Counted from the stretch's first letter, positions 24,314 through 34,391 are shown. The stretch: DNA of 64,000 nucleotides from Flavobacteriales bacterium (GCA_947447525.1 CANFJL010000003.1:141677-205676); one strand, 5' to 3'. The notes: generated from the sequence alone by a model not told the origin. A program made the numbers and translations.

Positions 24314-27300
24314 TTATCGAATTAAATGCACAAAACAATGGTAATTCACATGTTCTGCACTATTTACAATTATGGTATAAACACCGTCGGTTAGTGGAGT
24401 ACCACTTTGATCTTTCCCGTTCCAATCATTTAAATAATTATCCGTTGAAAACACCAAATCTCCCCATCTATTCAAAATGCTCACACTTGTATTAGGCTTC
24501 AATCCAGCCATGAATAAAAGATCATTCGTTCCATCTTCATTTGGAGTAATAACATTAGGAACAATAAATTCATCATATACAGAAACGAATTGAATGATGG
24601 TATCGCTACATCCATTAGGACTCGTTACTATAAGTTGAACTGGATAAACGCTTTCTACGCCAAAAGAATAAGGAATAGGGGAGTTATTGAAATTTTGACC
24701 TTCAATAGTCCAAGATTGAACATTCCAATTTCCAATTGAGGTATTGGTAAAGGTTATAATTTCATTCAAATCTGGATCGGTTGGTGAAAAAGTAAAGTTC
24801 GCAACTGGATAGGTAGGAGGTAAAATCACGATATTGTTCAAGGTATCGGTACATCCATTTCCATTATCGGTAACAACTAAAGAATAGTTGCCAGGTCCTA
24901 CATTATTGATATTCAAATTACTTTGGAAAGGCATAGTTGACCAATCATAACTATAACTTCCTGTTCCACCAGTAACTTGAAGTCCATTGATGGTTCCAAG
25001 TTGTAAACAGGTAGGTTGAATTATATTCAAAGTATTACTATTGATTACTGGAGGGAAGTCTTGTCCCACTGTAAAAGTTTGTGTTGCAACACAATTGTTT
25101 ACATCGGTAACGGTAAAAGTATAGTTTCCAGGAGTTAAATTAGGATTACTCAAGGTACTCACATTATTAGACCAAAGTGTGGTAAGTCCAACGCCAGAAA
25201 CTGTCACTCCCATAATCGAACCTAATTGACCTTCACATCCTACATTACTCAACACCATTACAGATGTTTGAATCGTAGGTCCACCAATTGAATTTACAAC
25301 TATCGGACCCAAACTATCCGTGCAATTATTCACATCAACAACATAAAGTGTATAAGATCCTGCAGCTAAATTGATTAAGTCAATTGTAGTTGCGCTAGCG
25401 TTAGACCAAGAATAAGTATAGGGTGTTGCTCCTCCTGCAACTGTTATATTACTAATAGATCCGTTCCCTTGGCCGCAATTTTCACCAATGATAACAGGTG
25501 TATTATTGATGCTTGGTGGAGGCATATTAATAATGTTATAGGGGCCAACTTGAGCGGTACAGCCTATTGCATCAGTAACGGTCAAGGAATAATTCCCTGC
25601 TGATAAACCGTTTTGATTCAATGTATTTCCATTTCCAGGAGTCCAAAGATACGTTAAGCCATTTCCTGTTGTGCTGATACCCGTGATGCTTCCATTTCCT
25701 TGACCACAATGCTCAGGACTTAATACTAATGAATTAGTATTTACGGCTGGTCCAGCAATGTAGCTGATAACAAAAGGACCTGCAGTAACAACGCATCCAT
25801 TAGCATCTGTAGCTGAAAGAGAATAAGATCCTGCAACTAAATTCGAAAGATTAAGGGTAGTGCCCGTTGAATTCGTCCAGGTATAACTTAAGTTATTTCC
25901 TGTAGTGGTAATTCCAGCAATACTACCAAATGTTCCAATACAACTTTGAGGAGTAAGAACCACATTCGTTGCATTTATAGTAGGAAGTGTTGCTCCAGAA
26001 ATCACATAAGGTGCGGATGTACTCGAACATCCTACGGCATCTGTTACAGTTAAAGTATAGGTTCCTGCACCTGCATTGGTAAGGTTCGCGCTTGGTGTTG
26101 ATACTCCGCTCCATGAATATGAGTAAGGAATCACACCACCACTTGCACTGAGTCCAGTGATTGCTCCGGGAGAGGAACAAGTAGCATTGAAAACGGCTGC
26201 ATTACCAGTAATTTGAGGATTGGCTCCAACCAAAACTGTTACAGCTCTTCTAAAGCTGCCGGGACAAATACCTACATAATAGGTAGTAGTTGCAGTTAGG
26301 GTAGGTGTTGTGAAACTATTTCCACTTCCAACAACTGTTGATCCAAAAGGAGTTGAATACCAAGTCAAAGCTCCAGAAGGAGGAACTCCAATGGTCGAAG
26401 CCGTCAAAGTCACAGATGCGCCATTACATATAGTGTCATTAGCAGCTAGAATATCATAAAAACTAGTATTGGTTGTTGTAGTCCCAGAAGCCCCAGCGGT
26501 AGCGCCATTTGGAGGAAAATTTACTACATGAGCAGAATTGGTCACCCCATTGATTCCACCTTGGACCAATTGAATAGGGTTTCCTCCTGTGATGGAGATT
26601 AAACCTCCTGCACCTCCGCCACCAGGTCCGTCAGCTTCCATCGTTGGACTTGAAGCAAAAAGACCAACAGAAAGCACTTGATTTCCACCATTTCCACCAT
26701 TAGCTACTAAATTGAGTGTTGCGGGAAGTGTATTTACATGAGAAATATATACCGAACCACCGCCACCTGCACCACCTGCAGCATCATTTCCATATTTTAA
26801 GGTAGAAGTTTGTGGTGCAGTGAGTCCAGCCGAATTGGCATTTACACCATTAGATCCATTGGCTTCAATGGTACCTGGACCACTTATAGTTCCATAAACT
26901 TTTAAAAATGCTATTCCACCACCACGGCCACCATTTCCGCCTTGCGTATTATTTTGATCTCCTGCACCTCCGCCGCCGCCAGCAAATATTCTTGTAGCAT
27001 CTAAACTTAATGGATGTCCACCTAAGCCACCTTCTTTTCTTCTATAATCTCCATTCCAAGCAGTATTGTTTGGTCCAACGGTGAGTTCATTCTGATCACT
27101 TGTAGAACCGGAATAACCTCCACGGCCACCACCTGGACTAATTGAACCACCAAATCCAGCTCCCTCCAGATTCCATGAGGTATTATAAGTGGTGCTAGGC
27201 ACTCCTTTTCCTGTGTAAGTTCCAGTTCCAACGTTGGAACCACCACCACCACCGGCATTATGATTTCCACCACCACCACCACCATTTGCAGGTGCTGATT

Positions 27301-28123
27301 TACAATATCTTGAATATATGGCATCGTATTCCGCATAGAATCCTGCAATGCCTTCACCTTTTTCTGCTCCTTGTGTAGCGACATGTGAAGCACAGAAACC
27401 AATATTATTAACACTTCCTGGAGGCGCTCCAAGGGTATTATCTTCTGTTACACCACCTCTGAATCCTGCTCCAGTAGCACTAATTTTACTTCCTGTATTG
27501 AATAAAAGTGTACCGTTTATCTCTGCTGCTACTACGCCACCTGTTGTTCCATTCCAAAGTGCAGGAACGGCAGACATATTAGCATTCAGTGTAAGATTTA
27601 TAAATCTAGGTACTCTTACGATTTGAACATGTCCACTTGCTGTATATAAATTGCTCAAGGGACACATAAGATTAATAGTTGTTGTACCTGTTAAAGATTT
27701 AACTTCTGCCAATTCGAATTTTCCTGCATTGTTATAGTTTAAAATTTCCCCCCATAAATCTTGAAAAGAAGACCAGTCATTCAAATGACCAATTGGAGTA
27801 GTGTAAGGACCCCAATACAATCCACCAGAAGTTACATACTCATTGGCTGCATAGGTATCAACATTTAAACTAGCTCCTTGCATTTGTATGATTAATATTA
27901 AATCACCCGGAACAAGATTGCTGGTATATATTCCGCCTTGTAAAGCATTGCTTGCTACAGTTATTACAGAAGCACCCGCTGTTGTATTTGCAGTTAAATT
28001 AGTGTAGCTATTGATAATGGCATTTGCTGTGGTAATGGTATAATTTCCATCTTTTCCTCGTTGAGCAAACGCATTTGTTAAGGATAGGAATGAAATAAGA
28101 ATAAAAAGAGAGATTTGTTTCAT
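24314..28123 (-). CDS. T9SS-secreted surface protein with SprB-like repeats and type-B sorting domain
   Basis: A 1269-residue secreted protein. Residues 1 to about 20 are a signal peptide ending NAFAQ. Roughly residues 200-550 are glycine-rich (GGGGGGNHNAGGGGG, GGGRGGYSGS). From about 640 to 1140 there are at least five SprB-type/PKD-like repeats, recognised by the recurring 'AGSYSLSATDANGC' pattern. A PKD-like segment (ANFTFSPTDPDL) precedes the C-terminal gliding-associated domain (VITPNEDGTNDLL, ILNRWGDLVF, GKDQSGTPLTDGVYT), the type-B T9SS sorting signal. It is probably exported through the T9SS and attached or released at the cell surface as an adhesin. No PorP/SprF gene is adjacent. Confidence 0.9.
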   Translation of the reverse strand: MKQISLFILISFLSLTNAFAQRGKDGNYTITTANAIINSYTNLTANTTAGASVITVASNALQGGIYTSNLVPGDLILIIQMQGASLNVDTYAANEYVTSGGLYWGPYTTPIGHLNDWSSFQDLWGEILNYNNAGKFELAEVKSLTGTTTINLMCPLSNLYTASGHVQIVRVPRFINLTLNANMSAVPALWNGTTGGVVAAEINGTLLFNTGSKISATGAGFRGGVTEDNTLGAPPGSVNNIGFCASHVATQGAEKGEGIAGFYAEYDAIYSRYCKSAPANGGGGGGNHNAGGGGGSNVGTGTYTGKGVPSTTYNTSWNLEGAGFGGSISPGGGRGGYSGSTSDQNELTVGPNNTAWNGDYRRKEGGLGGHPLSLDATRIFAGGGGGAGDQNNTQGGNGGRGGGIAFLKVYGTISGPGTIEANGSNGVNANSAGLTAPQTSTLKYGNDAAGGAGGGGSVYISHVNTLPATLNLVANGGNGGNQVLSVGLFASSPTMEADGPGGGGAGGLISITGGNPIQLVQGGINGVTNSAHVVNFPPNGATAGASGTTTTNTSFYDILAANDTICNGASVTLTASTIGVPPSGALTWYSTPFGSTVVGSGNSFTTPTLTATTTYYVGICPGSFRRAVTVLVGANPQITGNAAVFNATCSSPGAITGLSASGGVIPYSYSWSGVSTPSANLTNAGAGTYTLTVTDAVGCSSTSAPYVISGATLPTINATNVVLTPQSCIGTFGSIAGITTTGNNLSYTWTNSTGTTLNLSNLVAGSYSLSATDANGCVVTAGPFVISYIAGPAVNTNSLVLSPEHCGQGNGSITGISTTGNGLTYLWTPGNGNTLNQNGLSAGNYSLTVTDAIGCTAQVGPYNIINMPPPSINNTPVIIGENCGQGNGSISNITVAGGATPYTYSWSNASATTIDLINLAAGSYTLYVVDVNNCTDSLGPIVVNSIGGPTIQTSVMVLSNVGCEGQLGSIMGVTVSGVGLTTLWSNNVSTLSNPNLTPGNYTFTVTDVNNCVATQTFTVGQDFPPVINSNTLNIIQPTCLQLGTINGLQVTGGTGSYSYDWSTMPFQSNLNINNVGPGNYSLVVTDNGNGCTDTLNNIVILPPTYPVANFTFSPTDPDLNEIITFTNTSIGNWNVQSWTIEGQNFNNSPIPYSFGVESVYPVQLIVTSPNGCSDTIIQFVSVYDEFIVPNVITPNEDGTNDLLFMAGLKPNTSVSILNRWGDLVFSTDNYLNDWNGKDQSGTPLTDGVYTIIVNSAEHVNYHCFVHLIR

Positions 28124-28179
28124 GATATTATTTTGCTTTTAGACGCATAAAGATACTATTTCGTTGTTTTATTTTGTAA

Positions 28180-28968
28180 TTAATTGTCTTGGTTAACGGA
28201 TATTCCTGATAAACATTTCCAATGACCTAATTGTTTTTTGAAATCCATTAATTCCCTGCTTTTAGAAACATCAGATTCGCGATCAGGACGCTCGTGAAAT
28301 AAATGAAATTGAATTGCTTTAAATCGCATGGTAAAAGCTTCCATCCCCATTGCCTTTGCGCGCCATTCAATATCTGAGTCTTCTCCATAGCCAGGCAGAC
28401 TATATTCAGTGTCAAATCCATTCAACAACATTAAATCTGATTTACACCAACCCATATTACAGCCAATTAATTTTGGTTCAGATAGCAATTTATTGGATAG
28501 ACAAGGCGCATAAAGTCTTTCTTCAATGCGTTTTGTTTTATTTTTGAAGAGGTCGATTAAACTTGGATTTGTTTCTGGATGAGCTATTAATTTCAAAGAA
28601 GTTATTGGATCTAAATCTAAGCGTCTTCCAGCACAAAACCTTCCTTTTTTAAAGTGCTTATTATAATTTTTAACAAAATGTCTGTGCACTACACAATCAC
28701 CGTCAATGAATATGATTTTGTCATATTTTGATTTAAGAATTGCCTTATTTAAAATTAAATTTTTTCTAAATCCAAGATCCTCTTGCTGCAATAATTGAAT
28801 ATCTAGCTTTTCTGTAAATTGATTCAATGTTAGTAGAATATTTTGATCGTCAGCGTCTTGAGCAATACATACTTCAAAATCCTTATAACTTTGATTGCAT
28901 AAGGAATTAAGCACACTATTCAAGGCAGTATACTCTTTATAAACACAAACAATAACGGATATTGACAT
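28180..28968 (-). CDS. Glycosyltransferase family 2 with galactosyltransferase-type C-terminal motif
   Basis: A 262-residue GT-A enzyme. SISVIVCVYKEYTALNSVL is the N-terminal GT2 pattern, FIDGDCVVHRHF contains the DxD-like metal site, and GYGEDSDIEWRAKAMG matches the Glyco_transf_7C motif of chondroitin-polymerase-like and galactosyltransferase-like GT2 proteins. No membrane segment. It follows the YkgJ-type gene by eight bases at the end of a minus-strand unit that begins with uvrB; no functional link to DNA repair is apparent. Confidence 0.88.
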   Translation of the reverse strand: MSISVIVCVYKEYTALNSVLNSLCNQSYKDFEVCIAQDADDQNILLTLNQFTEKLDIQLLQQEDLGFRKNLILNKAILKSKYDKIIFIDGDCVVHRHFVKNYNKHFKKGRFCAGRRLDLDPITSLKLIAHPETNPSLIDLFKNKTKRIEERLYAPCLSNKLLSEPKLIGCNMGWCKSDLMLLNGFDTEYSLPGYGEDSDIEWRAKAMGMEAFTMRFKAIQFHLFHERPDRESDVSKSRELMDFKKQLGHWKCLSGISVNQDN

Positions 28969-28976
28969 CTATAAAT

Positions 28977-29471
28977 TTATTTAATTTTCAATTGCTCTAC
29001 AATTCGAGCAACTGCTGGACAAATCATGGTATTGGTCGCTGTTAACTCTAAGATTTGATACATATTTTTTCTATTGGTATGCGGGTATTCTCGGCAGGCC
29101 AAAGGTCGGTATTCATAGATGTTGCAAGTATTGTCTGATTCGAGAAAAGCGCAAGGTGAACTTTGCAATACATAATCTCGATCTTCATCTATTCTCAAAT
29201 ATTGAGCAATAAATGCAGCTTCTTTAACGCGTAAATGTTTTGCAATTCTTTTTATGTCTGTATCTCTAAAAATAGGACTGGTTGTTTTGCAGCAATTCCC
29301 ACAATTCAAACAATCAGTTTTTTTGAATTCGGCATCATGAGCTTTTTGAAAAACAGCATCAAGTTGTTTCGTGCTCTTCATTTTTTGAAGAAATTTTAAA
29401 TTCTCAAGCTTATTCTTAGTCGCGAGTTCTAAGGATTCAAGATCTACTGATCGTAAGTTAGTGGAATTCAA
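28977..29471 (-). CDS. YkgJ-family cysteine-cluster protein
   Basis: The protein has 164 residues. CLNCGNCCKTTSPIF is the C-x2-C-x2-CC cluster of the YkgJ/UPF0153 family, and a second set lies in YVLQSSPCAFLESDNTCNIYEYRPLACREYP. These cysteines are predicted to bind zinc or an Fe-S cluster; the function of the family is not established. The start overlaps the DUF3817 stop by four bases, so translation is probably coupled in a uvrB-DUF3817-ykgJ-GT2 unit. Confidence 0.85.
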   Translation of the reverse strand: MNSTNLRSVDLESLELATKNKLENLKFLQKMKSTKQLDAVFQKAHDAEFKKTDCLNCGNCCKTTSPIFRDTDIKRIAKHLRVKEAAFIAQYLRIDEDRDYVLQSSPCAFLESDNTCNIYEYRPLACREYPHTNRKNMYQILELTATNTMICPAVARIVEQLKIK

Positions 29472-29752
29472 TTTAAGTATTTTTTATCAAAGTAAAAGGT
29501 CCCAAAGGGAAGCAAAGATGCTATAAGCCCTAGCAGCGTTATTTTATAATTCCATTTTTTATTTACAGCTACCAAAATTACAAAAACACAGTAAGCCATA
29601 AATAATATTCCATGTGCCATTCCAATAGGATACAAAAGTTTTTTGTAAAGGACTAAATTATTGGGTTTAACCAGTAGCATATTACAAAAAAGCACCAAAT
29701 AGGAAATTCCTTCTCCGATGGCTAAAAATCTAAGTTGTTTTAATAAGTTCAT
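29468..29752 (-). CDS. DUF3817 small integral membrane protein
   Basis: A 94-residue protein with about three transmembrane segments: FLAIGEGISYLVLFCNMLLV, IGMAHGILFMAYCVFVILVA and ITLLGLIASLLPFGTFYF. The GEGISYL and GMAHGILF motifs and the final FDKK are characteristic of DUF3817. The function is unknown. It overlaps both neighbours by four bases. Confidence 0.85.
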   Translation of the reverse strand: MNLLKQLRFLAIGEGISYLVLFCNMLLVKPNNLVLYKKLLYPIGMAHGILFMAYCVFVILVAVNKKWNYKITLLGLIASLLPFGTFYFDKKYLN

Positions 29753-31770
29753 TTTTCTAATAGTTTTTCAAGTTCGATATGTTGGTCTCTAAAATGCGCA
29801 GCTTGAATAAAATCTAAATCTTTCGCAGCTTTTTCCATTTGTTTTTTTAATGCTTTCATTACATCTTTCAATTGTTTTTGATCACCATAAAAAGTAGGGG
29901 ATTCTGCGGCCAATTGTTTTACTTCCTCAATTTCTTGCGCCATATTTCGGGTTAAATAATCTCCATCAGCGACTTTAGTAGATTGCATAATCTTATCCGT
30001 TGATTTATTCAATGCGGTAGGCTGAATATTATGCTCCAGATTATATTCTATTTGCATCGTGCGTCTTCTGGCAGTTTCATCAATGGTACGCTGCATTGAC
30101 TTGGTCATTTTATCGGCATACATGATCACTTTTCCATTAATATTTCTAGCGGCCCTCCCAACGGTTTGAACAAGGGAGCGCTCATTGCGCAGAAAACCTT
30201 CCTTATCTGCATCTAAAATAGCAACCAAAGAAACCTCAGGTAAATCCAGTCCTTCCCTCAATAAATTTACACCAATTAAAACATCGAAAGTCCCTAAGCG
30301 CAATTGCCTTAAAATTTCAACTCTTTCAATAGTGACAATTTCACTGTGAATATAACGGCATTTGATACCGAGTTTGTCCAGATATTTTTGCAATTCCTCT
30401 GCCATTCTTTTCGTCAAGGTCGTCACTAATGTTCTGTCTCCAGCAGCAACGCGCTCTTGAATGGCATCTATTAAATCATCAATTTGATGCTTACTGGTTC
30501 TCACTTCAATGATGGGATCTAGAAGTCCAGTCGGTCGAATTAACTGTTCAATAATTACACCTTCTGATTTTTCCATTTCATAGTCTGCCGGAGTTGCAGA
30601 AACATAAATTGTTTGATGCATCATGCCTTCAAATTCCTCAAATTTTAAGGGACGGTTATCAATTGCAGCTTGCAAGCGAAATCCGTAATCCACTAAATTA
30701 ATTTTTCGAGCCCGATCTCCTCCATACATTCCTCGAACTTGAGGCAAGGTAACATGACTTTCATCCACCACTAATAAATAATCTTCTGGAAAATAATCTA
30801 ACAAGCAAAAGGGTCTTTCTCCAGGTTGACGCTGGTCAAAATATCTAGAATAATTTTCAATTCCCGAGCAATATCCGAGTTCTCGAATCATTTCAAGGTC
30901 GTAATTCACTCTGTCATCTAGTCGTTTCGATTCTTCTAATTTTCCGTCCTTTTTAAAATTTTCAACCTGTTCCACCAAATCATCTTGAATTTGGATAATA
31001 GATTGTCTAGTATTTTCTGGACTTGAGACAAATAAATTGGCAGGGAATAAATGAAGCTGTTCAAATTTTTCAAGATGATGCTTGCTGATCGGTTCGATGG
31101 CACTTATTCTTTCAATTTCATCACCAAAAAACTCAATTCTTATGGCATGGTCTGCATAGGCTAAATAAATATCAACCGTATCACCAATTACTTTGAAGGT
31201 TCCTCTTTTGAATTCTTCTCCAGCGCGTGAATATAGATTTTCAACCAATCGGTGTAAAAATTGATTTCTTGGAATAATTTGACCAACATTAATTTCAATG
31301 ATACTATTTCTAAATTCAACAGGATTTCCAATTCCATAAATGCAAGAAACTGATGCTACTATGATGACATCTCTTCTGCCAGATAATAATGCTGAAGTAG
31401 CCGAAAGTCTTAACTTCTCAATTTCATCATTTATTTGCAGGTCCTTTTCAATATAGGTATTGGTGACCGGTAAATAGGCTTCGGGTTGATAATAATCATA
31501 GTAAGATACAAAATACTCTACCGCATTATGTGGAAAAAATTGCTTGAATTCACCATATAATTGAGCTGCCAATGTTTTGTTATGAGATAGAATTAAAGTA
31601 GGTCGATTGGTCTGTTGAATGACATTGGCAATGGAAAATGTCTTGCCACTTCCTGTAACACCAAGCAAAGTCTGATGCTCGATTCCTTGACCAAGACCCT
31701 CAACTAATTGTCGAATAGCTTCTGGTTGGTCCCCTGTAGGTTTATAATCGGAAATGAGTTCAAAATCCAT
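29749..31770 (-). CDS. uvrB: Excinuclease ABC subunit B
   Basis: A 673-residue DNA-damage-recognition helicase of nucleotide excision repair. Walker A is GVTGSGKTFS; the beta-hairpin region contains YYDYYQPEAY; DESHVTLPQ holds the Walker B acidic pair. Motif V/VI are LLREGLDLPEVSL and QTVGRAARN, and the C-terminal UVR domain (residues of about 630-670) has the coiled KQMEKAAKDLDFIQAAHFRDQ pattern that contacts UvrC. Length is standard. It leads a minus-strand unit and is divergent from the L-2-hydroxyglutarate oxidase gene. Confidence 0.98.
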   Translation of the reverse strand: MDFELISDYKPTGDQPEAIRQLVEGLGQGIEHQTLLGVTGSGKTFSIANVIQQTNRPTLILSHNKTLAAQLYGEFKQFFPHNAVEYFVSYYDYYQPEAYLPVTNTYIEKDLQINDEIEKLRLSATSALLSGRRDVIIVASVSCIYGIGNPVEFRNSIIEINVGQIIPRNQFLHRLVENLYSRAGEEFKRGTFKVIGDTVDIYLAYADHAIRIEFFGDEIERISAIEPISKHHLEKFEQLHLFPANLFVSSPENTRQSIIQIQDDLVEQVENFKKDGKLEESKRLDDRVNYDLEMIRELGYCSGIENYSRYFDQRQPGERPFCLLDYFPEDYLLVVDESHVTLPQVRGMYGGDRARKINLVDYGFRLQAAIDNRPLKFEEFEGMMHQTIYVSATPADYEMEKSEGVIIEQLIRPTGLLDPIIEVRTSKHQIDDLIDAIQERVAAGDRTLVTTLTKRMAEELQKYLDKLGIKCRYIHSEIVTIERVEILRQLRLGTFDVLIGVNLLREGLDLPEVSLVAILDADKEGFLRNERSLVQTVGRAARNINGKVIMYADKMTKSMQRTIDETARRRTMQIEYNLEHNIQPTALNKSTDKIMQSTKVADGDYLTRNMAQEIEEVKQLAAESPTFYGDQKQLKDVMKALKKQMEKAAKDLDFIQAAHFRDQHIELEKLLEK

Positions 31771-31892
31771 GGGGTAAAGATATTAATAAGAAATTCATTG
31801 CGCCGCAGTAAAATCTGATAAATTAACATTTGATATGTTCCGTTTTTTGAAATAAAATTCTAATAAGCGCTCACTCTTTCTATTTCCTTGAT

Positions 31893-31900
31893 TACTTTTG
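31893..31900 (+). promoter_or_regulatory. Candidate -7 promoter box for lhgO
   Basis: TACTTTTG fits TAnnTTTG and lies 14 bases before the ATG at 31915. Because it is downstream of the in-frame TTG at 31888, it argues for translation from the ATG rather than the TTG. Confidence 0.45.
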
Positions 31901-31914
31901 TAAAAATAATTTCA

Positions 31915-33129
31915 ATGAAATTTGATATCGCAGTAATTGGTGGCGGGATTGTAGGAGCAGCAACATTCTATAAATTACAGTTACACAACCCTCAATTAAC
32001 CATCGCCTTGTTTGAGAAAGAGGATCTTTTAGCAGATCATCAAACTGGACACAATTCAGGTGTAATTCATTCAGGTTTGTATTATAAACCAGGTTCTTTA
32101 AAAGCGCGAAATTGTATCGAAGGCCGTAAAGAATTGGTTGCCTTTGCTAAAAAGTATGATATTCCTCACGATGTTTGCGGCAAAGTTGTAGTAGCTACTG
32201 ATGAAAGTGAATTAGCCAATATGGAGCGCATTTATCAGACAGGTTTACAGAATGAAATAGAAGGTCTTGCAAAAATTACTGCTGCTCAAGTAAAAGAAAT
32301 TGAACCTCATGTGGAATGTATTGCAGGATTAGTAGTCCCTTGTACTGGTATTATTGATTTTCGTGCAGCTACAAGAAAAATGGTAGCATTGGCTTTGGAG
32401 ATCAATCCTAAGAGTAAATTATTTCTTTCGCATGAAGTAAAAGACATTCAAAAACAAGCTGACAGTAGTATTGTTTTGACAAATAAGGGTGATTTTGAAG
32501 CGCGTTATTTAGTTTTTTGTGCTGGATTGCAAGCAGATCGCTTGGCAAGAAAGGATGGTGTCAATTTAAAAGAACAAGTGGTAGGGTTTAGAGGTGACTA
32601 TTATGAATTAACTCCTGCTGCTAAAGAAAAAGTAAAGCATTTAATTTACCCAGTTCCCAATCCAGACTTTCCGTTTTTAGGAGTGCATTTTACTCGAATG
32701 ACAGATGGGGAAATTGAGTGTGGGCCCAATGCTGTATTTACCTTTAAGAGAGAAGGATATGGCAAAACTGATTTTTCCTTGAAAGATACCTGGGATGCCT
32801 TAACTTATCGGGGAACTTGGCGTTTATTTTTTAGTAATATTTCTTTTGGAATCAATGAATACCGTAGGGCATTTTCAAAAAAATTATTTCTTAAAACCCT
32901 TCAAAGAATTATTCCAAGTCTTACCATGGATGACATTCATCCCGGAAGAGCAGGCGTGAGGGCTTTATTGTTGGCTCAGGATGGAGATACTAAGGATGAT
33001 TTTAGAATAGAATACCATGGAAATTCAATTCATGTTCTGAATGCTCCTTCACCAGCAGCTACGGCATCTTTAGCTATTGGATCTTATATAGCAGAAGCAG
33101 CTGACCAACATTTTAAATTGAAGGTTTAG
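31915..33129 (+). CDS. lhgO: L-2-hydroxyglutarate oxidase
   Basis: A 404-residue FAD-dependent oxidoreductase of the DAO family. FDIAVIGGGIVGAATFYKL is the FAD dinucleotide loop, and HNSGVIHSGLYYKPGSLKA is the LhgO/YgaF signature with the substrate-proximal histidines. VVPCTGIIDFR and HPGRAGVRALL lie in the substrate and C-terminal FAD regions. LhgO oxidises L-2-hydroxyglutarate to 2-oxoglutarate and passes electrons to the quinone pool at the inner membrane. The ATG at 31915 starts the Rossmann strand and is preceded by a good -7 box. Its stop overlaps the convergent mscS gene by four bases. Confidence 0.93.
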   Translation: MKFDIAVIGGGIVGAATFYKLQLHNPQLTIALFEKEDLLADHQTGHNSGVIHSGLYYKPGSLKARNCIEGRKELVAFAKKYDIPHDVCGKVVVATDESELANMERIYQTGLQNEIEGLAKITAAQVKEIEPHVECIAGLVVPCTGIIDFRAATRKMVALALEINPKSKLFLSHEVKDIQKQADSSIVLTNKGDFEARYLVFCAGLQADRLARKDGVNLKEQVVGFRGDYYELTPAAKEKVKHLIYPVPNPDFPFLGVHFTRMTDGEIECGPNAVFTFKREGYGKTDFSLKDTWDALTYRGTWRLFFSNISFGINEYRRAFSKKLFLKTLQRIIPSLTMDDIHPGRAGVRALLLAQDGDTKDDFRIEYHGNSIHVLNAPSPAATASLAIGSYIAEAADQHFKLKV

Positions 33130-33608
33130 TTTTTAACTACAATGGTTTTTTGAAGCGCTACAGATGTTGGGATGGTAATTAATTCATCCGCTTCTGTTTT
33201 GATGTAAAGAAAATAAAAGGAAATATCTACCAATTTCCCTTCTATATCATACTCTTTATCCAATACTCTGATGTTTTGTCCAATCTTAACAGGGTGATTA
33301 AAAAATAAGATTAAACTAGAAGTGATATTGGATAAAATCGACCATTGAGCAAAAAAGGCAATGCCCATCACTGTAATTACAGAGGTAATAAAAACCATCA
33401 ATTGATTTTTATTGATATTCCAGATTCCTGCAAGAGCTGTTAGAACAAAAAGTAACAGAAAAAGATTGATTATTCTAATGGTTATTTTCTTTCTTTTGAC
33501 ATCAAAATCAATTCGACTTAAAATTCTATTTACTGCGGATCCAGAGAAAATTTTAACTACGATAACAATAACACCTAAAATACCAGTCTCAATAATTTGA
33601 AAATTCAT
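33126..33608 (-). CDS. Small mechanosensitive ion channel (MscS family)
   Basis: A 160-residue protein with an N-terminal membrane segment (ILGVIVIVVKIF), a second (IINLFLLLFVLTALAGIW) and a pore-like helix (FITSVITVMGIAFFAQWSILSNITSSLIL). This leads into the MscS beta-domain (FFNHPVKIGQNIRVL, IEGKLVDISFYFLYI, ITIPTSVALQKTI). The C-terminal alpha/beta vestibule domain of full-length MscS (about 280 residues) is absent. Such short versions recur in Bacteroidota and probably still assemble in the inner membrane; whether it gates osmotically cannot be told. It lies five bases after mazG. Confidence 0.82.
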   Translation of the reverse strand: MNFQIIETGILGVIVIVVKIFSGSAVNRILSRIDFDVKRKKITIRIINLFLLLFVLTALAGIWNINKNQLMVFITSVITVMGIAFFAQWSILSNITSSLILFFNHPVKIGQNIRVLDKEYDIEGKLVDISFYFLYIKTEADELITIPTSVALQKTIVVKN

Positions 33609-33613
33609 ATTAT

Positions 33614-34384
33614 TTATTTTTTTAGTTTAATTTTTGCTTGTTCCCAATAAAGATCCATCTCTTCTAAATTCATTTCACCAATATCTTTAGCGTCCTTTTC
33701 GATAAGTTGTTCCATTAATTGAAATCGATTTAGAAATTTTAAATTAGTTTTTGCTAAAGCACTTTCTGGAGATATACCAATAAATCTAGCGTAATTTACT
33801 AATGAAAAAAGAACATCTCCAAATTCTTCTTCTATGTGAGGAGAGGCTGAGTTTACCTCAACCTGTAATTCTTGTAGTTCTTCTTCTACCTTTTTCCAGA
33901 CATCTTGTTTGTCTTTCCACTCAAATCCAATTCCCTTCACTTTCTCTTGAATTCTAGTCGCTTTAACCAAGGCTGGCAGTGAAGAAGGAACTCCCTCTAA
34001 AACTGATTTTTTTCCTTCTTTTAACTTTAATTTTTCCCAATTGGCTTTAACTTCCTCTTCATCTTGCACAATGGTATCGCTGTATATATGCGGGTGTCTA
34101 TGGATTAATTTTTCGCAAATACCATTCAATACACTGGTAACATTAAAAGCACCTTGTTCCTCTCCTAATTTGCAGTAAAAAACTAAATGAAGAAATAAAT
34201 CACCTAATTCTCCTTGGACTTCTTTTAGGTCTTTTCCCGTGATTGCATCTGCTAATTCATAGGTTTCTTCTATGGTTAGATTGCGCAGAGACTCAAAAGT
34301 CTGCTTCTTATCCCAAGGGCATTTTTCCCTCAATTCATCCATTACGGTCAATAAGCGTTCAAATGCTTTTAATCTTTCATCCAT
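33614..34384 (-). CDS. mazG: Nucleoside triphosphate pyrophosphohydrolase MazG
   Basis: The protein has 256 residues with two MazG domains. The N-terminal one carries CPWDKKQTFESLRN and EETYELADAI with the metal-binding E-x2-E and later ELGDLFLHLVF (E-x2-D). The second repeats the logic in VEEELQEL and EEFGDVLFSLVNYARF. The family hydrolyses NTPs and dNTPs to monophosphates and pyrophosphate, cleaning the nucleotide pool. Length matches typical bacterial MazG. A TAATTTTG box lies eight bases before the start. Confidence 0.96.
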   Translation of the reverse strand: MDERLKAFERLLTVMDELREKCPWDKKQTFESLRNLTIEETYELADAITGKDLKEVQGELGDLFLHLVFYCKLGEEQGAFNVTSVLNGICEKLIHRHPHIYSDTIVQDEEEVKANWEKLKLKEGKKSVLEGVPSSLPALVKATRIQEKVKGIGFEWKDKQDVWKKVEEELQELQVEVNSASPHIEEEFGDVLFSLVNYARFIGISPESALAKTNLKFLNRFQLMEQLIEKDAKDIGEMNLEEMDLYWEQAKIKLKK

Positions 34385-34391
34385 TTCGATG

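Noticed and set aside
27022..27626. Open frames overlapping the glycine-rich part of the large surface protein
   Set aside because: Low-complexity GGN-type codons keep other frames open; no independent motif or start context.
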